DNA of 64,000 nt from Saccharomycopsis crataegensis (lineage: Eukaryota; Ascomycota; Saccharomycetes; Ascoideales; Saccharomycopsidaceae): assembly GCF_037102585.1 (NCBI RefSeq), contig NW_027043822.1, forward strand, positions 583,001 through 647,000, given 5' to 3'. The notes under the pieces were generated by a model. The model worked only from the letters and a program-made list of their open reading frames with translations, was not told where the DNA came from and ran no database searches. Position 1 is the stretch's first letter. Each line of letters starts with the position of its first letter. Made by a program: the position numbers and the translations under genes. Shown one piece after another: positions 11,266 to 20,926 of the stretch.

Positions 11266-13128
11266 ATGCAGTTGCCATCATTACCGTCCAGTCTTGTTCC
11301 AATAACTTCAACTAAACATATACACCAAACTTGGGCGAAAACCTTCACAACTAAACCCGATTATTATTTTCAACCACGGAATGTGGCAGAGGTAAGGCAA
11401 GTGGTGAATTTTGCCAGAGAAAATGGTGCGAGAATTGTATGTGTTGGATCTGTTCATTCCCCACTGGACTTGGCAGTTGAAGATTCTAAACTGAGAGATA
11501 ACAAACTCAGACCAGGGAGAAAAACTGATGGCGATGGGGAAACATATTCTATCAAAGAGGATGAACGAACTGATGACAAGTTAGTTGGTCTTGATGAGCG
11601 CTTGAAGCGTACAGCATGGGTGATGAATTTGGACTTCATGGATAAAATTGTTGATATAAGTTGGTGTGAATCTGGGAAAGGCAGAAAATCGAAAAATATT
11701 GGTAGCGTAGATAATAATGAACCCAACATCAACGAGAAAATTGACGTTGATTCTTCTATTGAGAATATTAAATACTGCAATGATTTTGATTACGCTGATA
11801 TTACTGTTCAAGCCGGGATAAGGATTTATCAACTTAATAACAGTTTAGCGTCCTTGGGGCTTGCTTTTCAGAATTTGGGAAATATTACTGATCAATCCAT
11901 TGCAGGATTGATTGGTACAGGGTCTCACGGATCAACAGCCTACCAAGGCCCGCTTGATCGCCAAGTGCTTGAGCTTTGGATTATGGATTCCCAAGGAGAA
12001 GTGTGGCACTGTAGCGAGTTGAAGAATGTAGAATTGTTCAGGGCAGGATTAGTTTCCTTGGGAAAGATTGGTATTATTGTGGCGGTTAAGTTAAGATTTG
12101 TCAAGAAGTTCAAGATTGGCTATAGAATTGATGTAGTTGGATTCGGAGAGTTGTCACGTTTATGGCCAAATTTGTGGACTGCCAGTGAGTTCGTCAGAGT
12201 GTGGTGGTATCCTTATACTGAGAAATGCGTTATTTGGAGAGGATGGAAAATGGATAACAATAATAATAATGGTTCTGGAAAAAATAAATTGATTCCTGCT
12301 ATTCTGTCACTAGTTAAAAAATTGATCAAGGTTTCAGCTACTGCTATCTGGAAAGTAATTCATGAAGTGTTATTGTATATTTGTATCCGTTACTATCCAT
12401 CGCTGTTACCTATACTTTCACGGTATGTATTTTGGAAGGAGTATGGAAAAGCTCCAGCTTTGGTTCTGTTATATGGCATTGACACTGATGAATTAACTGT
12501 GAAAGATAGCACAGATGCTTTTGCAGTTGACTGTCTCTATTCACAGTATGTAAATGAATGGGCCATACCTATAGATGACGGAGTGAATTTCTTGGAGACC
12601 TTCAATAATGTTATTGATGAAGCCAAGAATAATAATCAGTGGTACATCCATGATCCCGTTGAACTAAGGTGCTCTAACCATAGCATTAATGAGCAAGTTT
12701 CTGTTCCATCCTCTGAAGGAATTACTCTGCAATGGGGAGCGACTGCTGGGAACAGTGTTGGAGGGTATCTTGATGCCACTCAAAAGGGTAAAGAAGTAAC
12801 ATTATACGTTAACCTTGTGACATATAGACCGCTTGGATACCCTACAAAGCATGGGAGGGCCTCCAGAGCATTTGAAAGCTTATGTGTTGAGCATGGCGGA
12901 CTACCGCACTGGGCCAAGAACTTTATTGGTAGTAAAGAGTACTATGATGATGATAATGATGATGATAATGATGATGATGATGATAATCGATTGATTGGTT
13001 ACAGACTGCTTATCATTGAGCGCTACGGTGATGATTTGAAGCAATGGCAAAAGGTCAGGCTTGAAATGGATCGCCAGGGGGTATTTATCAGCAGCTATGG
13101 GTGGTGCCTAAGAAACGGGCTATTGTGA
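11266..13128 (+). CDS. ALO1: D-arabinono-1,4-lactone oxidase
   Basis: A 620-residue FAD oxidoreductase that makes the final step of D-erythroascorbate synthesis at the mitochondrial outer membrane. The N-terminal FAD domain has YFQPRNVAEV, VGSVHSP with the flavin-linked His at residue 64, TVQAGIRIYQLN, and GLIGTGSHGSTAYQG. The sugar-acid oxidase domain has FVRVWWYPYTEKCVIWRG, and the C-terminal HWAK signature is present (LPHWAKNF). It is ~95 residues longer than S. cerevisiae Alo1 (526) because of polar inserts after the FAD motif, near residue 145, and an Asp/Asn run near the end (GAT repeats, 12945-12987). The usual Gly before the His is Val (GSVHSP). Codon 67 (11464-11466) is CTG where Alo1 has Ser (HSPS), supporting CUG-Ser. 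Confidence 0.93.
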   Translation: MQLPSLPSSLVPITSTKHIHQTWAKTFTTKPDYYFQPRNVAEVRQVVNFARENGARIVCVGSVHSPLDLAVEDSKLRDNKLRPGRKTDGDGETYSIKEDERTDDKLVGLDERLKRTAWVMNLDFMDKIVDISWCESGKGRKSKNIGSVDNNEPNINEKIDVDSSIENIKYCNDFDYADITVQAGIRIYQLNNSLASLGLAFQNLGNITDQSIAGLIGTGSHGSTAYQGPLDRQVLELWIMDSQGEVWHCSELKNVELFRAGLVSLGKIGIIVAVKLRFVKKFKIGYRIDVVGFGELSRLWPNLWTASEFVRVWWYPYTEKCVIWRGWKMDNNNNNGSGKNKLIPAILSLVKKLIKVSATAIWKVIHEVLLYICIRYYPSLLPILSRYVFWKEYGKAPALVLLYGIDTDELTVKDSTDAFAVDCLYSQYVNEWAIPIDDGVNFLETFNNVIDEAKNNNQWYIHDPVELRCSNHSINEQVSVPSSEGITLQWGATAGNSVGGYLDATQKGKEVTLYVNLVTYRPLGYPTKHGRASRAFESLCVEHGGLPHWAKNFIGSKEYYDDDNDDDNDDDDDNRLIGYRLLIIERYGDDLKQWQKVRLEMDRQGVFISSYGWCLRNGLL

Positions 13129-13810
13129 ATTGCAGCCGGAGTTTTGTGTGGTGACGGAGTTCAGCCCTTGGGGGTGTGCGGCCGCCTGGGGTTTTTGTTT
13201 CTGTTTTTTTTTTGTGGAGAAGCGGAGAAGAATTTGTGTGGGGTGCATCATGCGTCGTCGATCATCGCGGGACGTGGGGTGAGAGAGATTTTGTTTCTTG
13301 TTTTCCGATTTTCTCTTTTTCTTTTCCTTTCTTGTTCCAGAGTTGGAGACTCAAGAGATTTGGGATGACACATGTATACATACTACATACATAGGATAGT
13401 TGACATATCTTGTATTAACAAACACTCCGCTTTCATATCGACACCAGTTAAACCAAACAGTATTAATGAATACATAGTATGGTCTTCCTACTATAAAAAA
13501 AAGCTATGCGGTTACATCACCGTCACCACAACAATACCACTGGCCCCCCTTCAGTGTTTAGGGTAACTAAGTCTCCGCACATGCGTCAAATTAAGCGTCG
13601 TCCTCCGCTATAAATTTGGCGGGGCACCCCCAAAATCTGCAGTCGGCGCTCGCCGCCGGTGCAGCGACCCACAGTGCGAAGCATGAAACATATTTATATA
13701 TGGCCCAATTCCTCGAGCCCTCAGAGTTTTCTTTTACAAGAAAAAAAAACACTCCCCGTTTACAAGAATAAATGGAATCATCATTTTAAGAAAACAAAAA
13801 ATAGGAAGCT
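13129..13810. other. upstream region of the Zn2Cys6 regulator gene
   Basis: Holds T-rich tracts and a GC-rich block at ~13600-13675 with several CGG/CCG triplets, including an inverted CGGCG pair. No gene is seen; short frames at 13144-13570 are low-complexity. Confidence 0.5.
13644..13655. promoter_or_regulatory. inverted CGG pair (CGGCGCTCGCCG), candidate zinc-cluster site
   Basis: CGGCG and its reverse complement CGCCG separated by 2 bp, ~156 bp before the start of a Zn2Cys6 gene. Such factors bind inverted, everted or direct CGG triplets. Autoregulation is inferred. Confidence 0.35.
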
Positions 13811-16800
13811 ATGTCTGATTGCAAATCAAAGGCTAAAAGATCAAGAAGCGGCTGTTTAAGCTGTCGCCGTCGTCACAAGAAATGTGATGAAACCAAACCA
13901 ATTTGCAAGAGTTGTGCGTCACGGAATGCTTATTGTGAATGGCCAATCAAAGGGATTTTCAAGCAAAAAAACTTGAGCAACAAGAAGAAAAGCTCGTCAT
14001 TCAGCACTTCCAAGACTCCAACTACAAATTATCACCAAATTTTAAATAGCGAGTTGAATAATTTGTTGCATACTGCTAGTGATGCTAGCACTACCAACAC
14101 CAACACCGCACCATCTGATCCAAATAATCCAAACACCGGAGATACAAACTATCTCCCAGAAAACTCAAGCTCGAACATTTTCGATTCATTGCGTAAAACT
14201 CCATCATCTAGTACTTTGGCTTTGATGGATCTATTGAACAATAATCCGCTAGAGAATCAAAACCCAAGATCTCATTCAATATCAAGCACAAGCCCTTCCC
14301 TTTTCTCAAATATTCATCCGTCATTCTTGTCAGATTCAAACTCAAATTCAAGCTCTTCTTCCCCAACAGCAACTTCTGATTTTGAAGAACAAAGTACAAA
14401 GCAAACCCCTTCCAGAGTTCAAATTAGTGAAGATATCATCCTCACGAACCTACAATACTCTTCAACTTCTCTCTATTTCCAACCTTCTCCTGATCATTCA
14501 TACTATGCTACATCGCATGATATACTAAAAGATTATTTGCTAGCTAATACAGTCCTCAATAATAGAAGATTGGAGATCACGAATGAGGAGTTATTAATTT
14601 CAAAGCCAAAATCTGAAGTTTCTACCAGTGACTTCTCGTCTTGTACAAATATAATGCTCAATGAGTTCAATCTTCACGTTAAAAAAGATTCTTGGGATAT
14701 CAAATGTCAGAAATCAAAATTATTAGATTTGCAAAAAGATTATTACAAAGTCTTGTCTAACAAAACTTCCAAATTGTTTGATTTTTCCCCCCAACCTTCC
14801 TATTCTAATACTGATCCTGAGAACCTTGATTTCTCTTCCCTTTATTCAGTGCTTTTGTCCCCTCAAGAAAATAATAGCTCACGGCCAATTATCCCAATTT
14901 CAATGAAGAAAAAATTGGTACAAACTTTCAATTCGTCGATTTTACCAATTCTTGAAATTCCATCTGATCTGAAAAAAATGGTATCGAAAATTATTTGGAA
15001 TGCATTGGCTGAGTCAATAGACGGTAACTCTAATTTAAATCCCTCCCCTTCAACGTCTTCTACTTCTTCGGCACCTTCCAATGCTCTTCCTGATGGAAGT
15101 ATGATCATCTGTGCCGTGCTCGCAATTGCCAGCAGAGTTGAAGATCTACACCAGATCTCTCATTTCCAAACCTCTCAGTTCCAAAAAGGTTTGAATAATG
15201 AAGAACATAATCCACAAATACAGCTAAATAAAATCACATTGGCCTTGTACAACAAAGCAATCAAATTATTAATTGAATCGATGACCATCCCTCAGAACAC
15301 AACTTCTAAAGAAGCCTCGGTATCGCCATCAATTACCGTTACTCCCTCTGAAAAAGTACAGCTCTTGACTACTCTGTTATTATTATTCATATTCCAATTA
15401 TTAAGCTGTCCTTCTCACGAGTATCCAAGTCGTTTGAACCATGTAATTCAATATATGAAGCTGTTTGGTTTACACGGCTTCAACAATATTGATGATTCAT
15501 CAATAGATAAGAATTCCAGTTCTGTCACTACACAGCCAATCGGATCTAATATTTTTAATCCAAAGATGAGCACCAGAAAACTCAATGCTACATTATCTCA
15601 ATTATTTTGGACTTTTGTACATATGGATCTTCATTTTGCAATGTGTTGGCAAAGAAAACCATACATTACAAGTATGGAATATTTACCAAAGAGTTTCTAT
15701 GATACATTGAATGAAAACTTGAAGAATTCTTCTTCTCCGTTAACTTCCAATGACAATTTGACTAAATCTGTGATCAATTCCAGAAACTCCAACACAATGA
15801 CCATTATCAAGCATTTCTTCCTCTCTTACTCTACCGGTTCTCCTTCCCACTGTGTGAATTCTACAAGAGTTCATTCCGGATTAATTGATGATGATGAAAC
15901 ATATGTTAGTAATTATTGTGGGTACTTGGTGTATCTTGCGGCAAGAGTCTTCGAACTTGTTTATGGAAGTGGTCTTGATAAGAATAAGAATAAGAATCGG
16001 AAGAAATTCAAAGATGATAATTCCAGCAATAACTTTGAAGCTAATGATATCAGTGATGATGTCCAAGTGGAAAATAATAGCATTATGGATGATGTTTCTT
16101 GCTTCCTTCACAAAGGCACTGATAAAACACATCAAGACATGAAAATTGCAAATTATGGCTGCAATTCCAACTCATATATCCAGGAATGGCAAATGTTGCA
16201 ATATGAGCTTGATCAATGGCATCAATCCCGTCCTGAAGAACTACAGAGTGTGATAAATGATAATGGAATATGTCATGGGGATGCTCTTATAGATGTACAG
16301 GATGGTGGGAATGGAAGTTACGGAGTTTATAATGTTAACAATGGTTCCACTGAAGGAAGTGCTGCTAGCAGAAACCCAGTCATTGGAGGCCGTTCGTCGT
16401 CCTTTTCTGGCACAGGTAAAATGAATCATTCAAGAATTGAAGTTGATGTGGGCACCACCTGGGGTTTGAAGTTTCCAATGATTGTGTACCAATCTTTTCA
16501 ATCAACCGTGGTGAATTCAATTTGGCATGCTTCACAATGTGTGCTTTGGGAAGGCGCTCCTTTACCAGAAAAACAATCTGACAATGGTGATACCAATGAT
16601 TCAAAACAAGATGAAGATCCTGAGAATTCTAGGATAGGGGACTCTTTCAAAATCCCACCAACTAACCATCATTCTGTGTTATCCTATTCATTGCCATCAC
16701 AACAGCATGCCTCTCTTGCCATCCTAAATGCCACCAAAGTAGTGGGTATATCTCTTAATGATCCAAATGCCACTAGTGTCTCATGGAATCTTGGGGCTAT

Positions 16801-17029
16801 TAGTATTGCAAGCAATGTTCTTAAAAAATACAGTGGCAAAAGAGTTCTGGGTATAATTTGGTATTATGATCTGAAGGAAGTTGTGAGAAAGTTATGGAGA
16901 GGGGAGGTAGGACACGCTACCAATGAGTCCAATCTCGACAGTAATATGAATAGTGAATGTACTGGACATTGTCAATTGAGAGGAACAGGTAATGCGTGGC
17001 CTGTTAGATGGAAGTTTGGAGACTTATGA
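13811..17029 (+). CDS. Zn2Cys6 fungal transcription factor
   Basis: A 1072-residue regulator. The N-terminal binuclear zinc cluster is complete: C15-x2-C18-x6-C25-x6-C32-x2-C35-x6-C42, within SGCLSCRRRHKKCDETKP. A basic linker (KQKNLSNKKKSSS) and a long Ser/Thr/Asn-rich stretch (~70-210) follow. The rest (~330-1070) is helical with hydrophobic blocks like the fungal_trans/fungal_trans_2 region (for example VQLLTTLLLLFIFQLLSCPSHEYPSRLNHVIQYMKL and the C-terminal RVLGIIWYYDL), interrupted by acidic polar inserts. These factors bind CGG-containing DNA in the nucleus. I cannot name the orthologue or the regulon. Confidence 0.88.
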   Translation: MSDCKSKAKRSRSGCLSCRRRHKKCDETKPICKSCASRNAYCEWPIKGIFKQKNLSNKKKSSSFSTSKTPTTNYHQILNSELNNLLHTASDASTTNTNTAPSDPNNPNTGDTNYLPENSSSNIFDSLRKTPSSSTLALMDLLNNNPLENQNPRSHSISSTSPSLFSNIHPSFLSDSNSNSSSSSPTATSDFEEQSTKQTPSRVQISEDIILTNLQYSSTSLYFQPSPDHSYYATSHDILKDYLLANTVLNNRRLEITNEELLISKPKSEVSTSDFSSCTNIMLNEFNLHVKKDSWDIKCQKSKLLDLQKDYYKVLSNKTSKLFDFSPQPSYSNTDPENLDFSSLYSVLLSPQENNSSRPIIPISMKKKLVQTFNSSILPILEIPSDLKKMVSKIIWNALAESIDGNSNLNPSPSTSSTSSAPSNALPDGSMIICAVLAIASRVEDLHQISHFQTSQFQKGLNNEEHNPQIQLNKITLALYNKAIKLLIESMTIPQNTTSKEASVSPSITVTPSEKVQLLTTLLLLFIFQLLSCPSHEYPSRLNHVIQYMKLFGLHGFNNIDDSSIDKNSSSVTTQPIGSNIFNPKMSTRKLNATLSQLFWTFVHMDLHFAMCWQRKPYITSMEYLPKSFYDTLNENLKNSSSPLTSNDNLTKSVINSRNSNTMTIIKHFFLSYSTGSPSHCVNSTRVHSGLIDDDETYVSNYCGYLVYLAARVFELVYGSGLDKNKNKNRKKFKDDNSSNNFEANDISDDVQVENNSIMDDVSCFLHKGTDKTHQDMKIANYGCNSNSYIQEWQMLQYELDQWHQSRPEELQSVINDNGICHGDALIDVQDGGNGSYGVYNVNNGSTEGSAASRNPVIGGRSSSFSGTGKMNHSRIEVDVGTTWGLKFPMIVYQSFQSTVVNSIWHASQCVLWEGAPLPEKQSDNGDTNDSKQDEDPENSRIGDSFKIPPTNHHSVLSYSLPSQQHASLAILNATKVVGISLNDPNATSVSWNLGAISIASNVLKKYSGKRVLGIIWYYDLKEVVRKLWRGEVGHATNESNLDSNMNSECTGHCQLRGTGNAWPVRWKFGDL

Positions 17030-17578
17030 TTTTTATCGAAAACAGTTGATATGCTTCAATGATTTTTTTTTTTTATCTTATTAGAATATCATAAATTTTT
17101 CTTGCTATTCTAGATATGCTATTTTTTTAATTTTTTTTTTGTCTTTTTTTTTTTTTTCTTTTGAGGTTTTATCATTTGATTATCTACAAATAATACTTGA
17201 TTTCAGAATTTTTTTGTGATGTTACTACCAGCTCGATTGTAGTAAATTTATGAGCAGTTTTGACTGAATTCATATGCGTTAGTGAAAAGAATTTCTTTAT
17301 TTTTTTTAAATCAATATTGATTTGATATCAAAGATTAAAGAAAAGGCTCACCTACCAAGGAGGGCATGTACCAGTGAATCTACATTAATATTATTTCATA
17401 TATGTATTGCGATAAGATTAATTAACAAAATCTATTTGATTTAATAAACATTGACTAAAAGAAGAGAAAATCAACACAAATAGATAAACAAAACTGGATC
17501 ATAGGTAAAATACAAAACAAGAATGCAAGATAAACAAAGTAAAATAAGAAAAACGGCTTTCGATTATTATTTTTTCCA
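17030..17578. other. convergent 3' region, Zn2Cys6 gene/NOP53
   Basis: Very AT-rich with several T tracts (17065-17160). No gene is seen. Confidence 0.6.
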
Positions 17579-18859
17579 TCATTTGAAATCCTTATAAGAC
17601 CATTTCTCAGTAACCTTTGGAGTGTATCTTCTCTTCTTATTAACCCGCAATCTAGTTTCAATTTTACCCTTACTTTGCAAGCTTCTCATTTGATCATATA
17701 ATAAATTGCCTTCGGGTTTCAATTTTCTCAAAGAGTCATTCAATTCATCACTCAATTTCACTTCTAATGTATCATCAATAACATGGTATTTTGTACCCAA
17801 TTTATGACTCTTACGCTTTTTGGTTTGGTTTGCTTCCTTGGTTTGCAATATACGTTCTTGTTTGGAATCAACTTGTTCGGAAATATCCTTCACCTTTTGC
17901 AAAGAAGTTATTTGTTGTTTAAGTTCCTTGAGTTCTTTTTCAAGTTTCAATTTCTCCTGGTGACGCTTTTGCTTGTTTCTTTGGGCACGGGTCTTTTTGT
18001 TGTTTACAACCGGCTTGTTAACAGAAACACGATGCTTGTCATCACCTTCTTCTTCATCTTTTTCTTCTTCGGATTCGTTTTCGTCATCATCTGACTTTTC
18101 TTCATCATCATCCAAAGTCTCAATTAATTCCCTGATTCTTTCTTGATATTCTTCCAATGCTAATCTCTGATCTTCCTTGGTCTTTTCTTGGAAATATTCT
18201 TCATTGATCAAGTCTTTCCAAGATACCAATGATGGATTGTAAGATTTACCAGAATGTGGAATCGTAGCAAGTTCCTTGACAGTAATTGGAGCTTCTTTAA
18301 GAGTTTTTGGAACAACGGTCGCTGAAGTGTAACTTTTGATACTTTTTTCCTTGAGAATATTTGGCATTTCAACCTGGTTTTTCTTCTTTGGTTTGGTTTT
18401 CTCATCTTCCTCTTCCTCTCCCCAAACGTCATAAGCTTTCTTTTTTCCAGACAAACCATGCTTAGAAGCATTAGCTTGAGAAGTAGTGACTCCCTGAACT
18501 CTACCGGCCACCTTCATCAATCTATTCACCTCTTTCCCACTCACTCCTTCAAACTTCTTCTTACCATGCTTTGGAGTAACCAATGCTGGAACTTTAGATC
18601 TTTTTGCTAAGATTTCATCCGCCTTTAATGGCTTCACCGTGACGTTCTTCTTTTTCAAAATCGTGGCATCACCAGCAACATCTATCTGGAACAAAGAGTC
18701 TGATTTGATATCTTCAACTTCCGCCCCAAGGATCCGAAGTTCTTCACGACGTGACTCAATCGATTCTTCAACTTCCGAGATGTCGATATTTTTACGCCAG
18801 GCCTTCTTGCCCTTTCGTGATGACTGGCTAGTCTGTGATGGTCTTCCAACTTCTGGCAT
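17579..18859 (-). CDS. NOP53: ribosome biogenesis factor NOP53
   Basis: A 426-residue, highly charged nucleolar protein of the Nop53/GLTSCR2 family, needed for 60S maturation and 7S pre-rRNA trimming. It starts MPEVGRPSQTSQSSRKGKKAWRKN, has the Mtr4-recruiting arch-interaction motif LFQID at residues 56-60 (consensus L-F-x-hydrophobic-D), an acidic Asp/Glu stretch (~250-270), a long basic coiled coil (~280-350), and ends with the conserved GKIETRLRVNKKRRYTPKVTEKWSYKDF-type block. Through the LFxhD motif Nop53 brings the exosome helicase Mtr4 to the pre-60S particle. Confidence 0.92.
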   Translation of the reverse strand: MPEVGRPSQTSQSSRKGKKAWRKNIDISEVEESIESRREELRILGAEVEDIKSDSLFQIDVAGDATILKKKNVTVKPLKADEILAKRSKVPALVTPKHGKKKFEGVSGKEVNRLMKVAGRVQGVTTSQANASKHGLSGKKKAYDVWGEEEEDEKTKPKKKNQVEMPNILKEKSIKSYTSATVVPKTLKEAPITVKELATIPHSGKSYNPSLVSWKDLINEEYFQEKTKEDQRLALEEYQERIRELIETLDDDEEKSDDDENESEEEKDEEEGDDKHRVSVNKPVVNNKKTRAQRNKQKRHQEKLKLEKELKELKQQITSLQKVKDISEQVDSKQERILQTKEANQTKKRKSHKLGTKYHVIDDTLEVKLSDELNDSLRKLKPEGNLLYDQMRSLQSKGKIETRLRVNKKRRYTPKVTEKWSYKDFK

Positions 18860-19927
18860 TTTTCTTTCTTTCCAAGTAATGATTTGAGTAGTTCTAATAA
18901 TGTTGATATTATCCTAAGAGAATGAGACCAGGATCACTTAATAATCTTTAATATGGAATAATTGTTTTCCTTTGAAATAAAAAAAAAAGAATCACTAATA
19001 TTATCTAGATAATGGTGTGTGTTAGGTAATTTATCACGATATTAATCGCCTAAATGATGTGAAATATTTTTTTTTTCCTATGCGATGCCCTCAGTGAAAA
19101 AAAAAAAAAAAAAAGGAAAAAATTTCACTTTTAGTCATGAGATATATGCATATTGTGACATTAATGTGCATGCATCGATTGGATATCTGATGAAAGTTCA
19201 TTATTATTTTTTTTATGTTTTACCCTTCAAAAGATTCACTGATAAGCGATATTCGATAGCTACCGTATATATTTTTTTTCTGTTTCACATCATCGTGTTT
19301 ATTGCGTTCAGGCTGCCTGAGGTTCTCATTTATAACGCATTTACGGTAATGGGGTTTGACATAAAAGATTGGAGAATGTGTGTCAAAAAACACTGTTGTT
19401 GACCCAGAGCTGGTCACTGAGTGGACGCCACGACGTCTCACCCCACAGCCCTATTTTTCGGTGGAGGGGGAAGATGGAAAGAAAAATTGATCGTGGGTCT
19501 CTTACATAGTCCCAAATTTTCGCTAAAAATTGATGTGGATGGTGACATTACCAAAACGCAGTACTAAAGCTATAAATACCTTAAAGTGATACAGGACCCC
19601 AATATTACCAAAATAAGTAAATCCTGTTATACAAAAGTACTAAAAAGGCAATTCTGGAGCATATTAGCACTAATGCAGCTACAAAAAGGTTGTTCTTGCA
19701 TTTGCCAAAGGCTATGAATGTACCCTATATGCCTTTCGATAAGAATGTTGATTTCAAAAAAAAAAAAATAACTGGCTGATGCTAATTTTGATATAAAAAC
19801 AATAGCTATAGCTCATTTCTTAATTCTCAATTCTGTTATTTATTATTATTGTCACTATCATCACAAATATAATCATACAGCTGGTTATCACATCCATACA
19901 ATCTTATCATCATATTGTTCAATCACC
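18860..19927. other. divergent promoter region NOP53/chitinase
   Basis: A 1.07-kb region with long A and T tracts. Two GCTGG-containing Ace2/Swi5-like motifs lie on the chitinase side (19409-19415 and 19880-19886). A 105-codon + strand frame at 19085-19402 has no recognisable domain and is not called. Confidence 0.5.
19880..19886 (-). promoter_or_regulatory. Ace2/Swi5-like motif (AACCAGC) near chitinase start
   Basis: GCTGGTT on the + strand reads AACCAGC on the minus strand, ~42 bp before the chitinase ATG. Yeast daughter-specific chitinase genes are Ace2 targets. The position is close to the start and may be in the 5' UTR, so this is weak. Confidence 0.25.
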
Positions 19928-20926
19928 ATGAAATTCTCATCTTTATTAAATTTCGCAGCTACTGCTCTCACAGTATTCAAAACTTCTGAAGCCGCCTACA
20001 GTGCCACCGGTAAGAACAATGCGGTTTATTGGGGTCAAGGTTCTGGTCAAGAATCTTTGGCTACTTACTGTAAAGCTGGAAATATCGATATTGTCATGCT
20101 TAGTTTCTTGAGAGACTGGGATGCCTCCAGTGCTTCTTTCAACTTCGGTAACGCCTGTGGTACCGATGGTACTTGTCCTCAAATTGCAGAAGATATTGTA
20201 ACTTGTCAAAATTTGGGTATCAAAGTTTTGCTTTCTCTTGGTGGTGATAAAACCCTTGGTACTTACGGTGTTCTGTCTGATGCTGAAGGTGCCAACGCTG
20301 CTAAAGTTATTTACAACATGTTCCATCCTAAAGGTTCCGCCTCTGTCAAGCCATTTGGCACTGCAGAAATCGATGGTCTTGACTTTGATATTGAAAACGA
20401 TAACCAGAATGGTCTCGCTAGTTTGGTAGTCGAGATCAGAAAATTATGGACCACAAAGACGTTGCTTATTAGTGCCGCTCCACAGTGTCCATACCCAGAT
20501 AAGAATGTTTACAAGATGTTGGAAGATAAAAACGCTAAGGTTGATATTGCCTGGGTCCAATTCTACAATAACCCAGCTTGTTCTTTCAACAACGATGCCG
20601 GTTTCAAGAGTTCTTGGGCAACTTGGTACGATTTCGTCACTACTAAATCTGGTAACTCCAACATGAAAATTTATATTGGCGTTGCTTCTTCTACTTCTGA
20701 TTCTGATTATTTTGTTGACGCCTCCACTACTGCCACTAGATCTGCTTCCATGTTAACCCAAAAATCCTTTGGTGGCTTCTGTTTGTGGGATGCCAGCTCC
20801 GGTACTGCCAAGGTCACTAATGGTGTCACATATATTCAAAGCTTGAAAAATATTTTGGAAAGCAAATCTGTCACCAAGAGATTTTTGAATGGTATTAACA
20901 GAGCTTTCACTGTCATTTCCCCATAA
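19928..20926 (+). CDS. secreted GH18 class III chitinase, short form
   Basis: A 332-residue protein with a signal peptide (cleavage near SEA/AYSATG, residue ~22) and one GH18 barrel. NNAVYWGQGSGQESLATYC is the class III N-terminus, KVLLSLGG is beta-strand 3, and DGLDFDIE (residues 149-156) is the catalytic motif with Glu156 as the acid. The protein stops right after the barrel: it lacks the Ser/Thr-rich linker, chitin-binding domain and GPI signal of Cts1 or Cht2/Cht3. A KR pair near the end (SVTKRFLNG) could be a Kex2 site. Codon 116 (20273-20275) is CTG in GV-x-SDAE, where relatives have Ser/Thr. Probable role is cell separation or wall remodelling. The tail was not formed by a visible frameshift. 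Confidence 0.9.
   Translation: MKFSSLLNFAATALTVFKTSEAAYSATGKNNAVYWGQGSGQESLATYCKAGNIDIVMLSFLRDWDASSASFNFGNACGTDGTCPQIAEDIVTCQNLGIKVLLSLGGDKTLGTYGVLSDAEGANAAKVIYNMFHPKGSASVKPFGTAEIDGLDFDIENDNQNGLASLVVEIRKLWTTKTLLISAAPQCPYPDKNVYKMLEDKNAKVDIAWVQFYNNPACSFNNDAGFKSSWATWYDFVTTKSGNSNMKIYIGVASSTSDSDYFVDASTTATRSASMLTQKSFGGFCLWDASSGTAKVTNGVTYIQSLKNILESKSVTKRFLNGINRAFTVISP

Noticed and set aside
19085-19402. 105-codon + strand ATG frame between NOP53 and the chitinase
   Set aside because: It begins in an A18 tract, has no domain, and lies in a divergent promoter; composition looks like chance.
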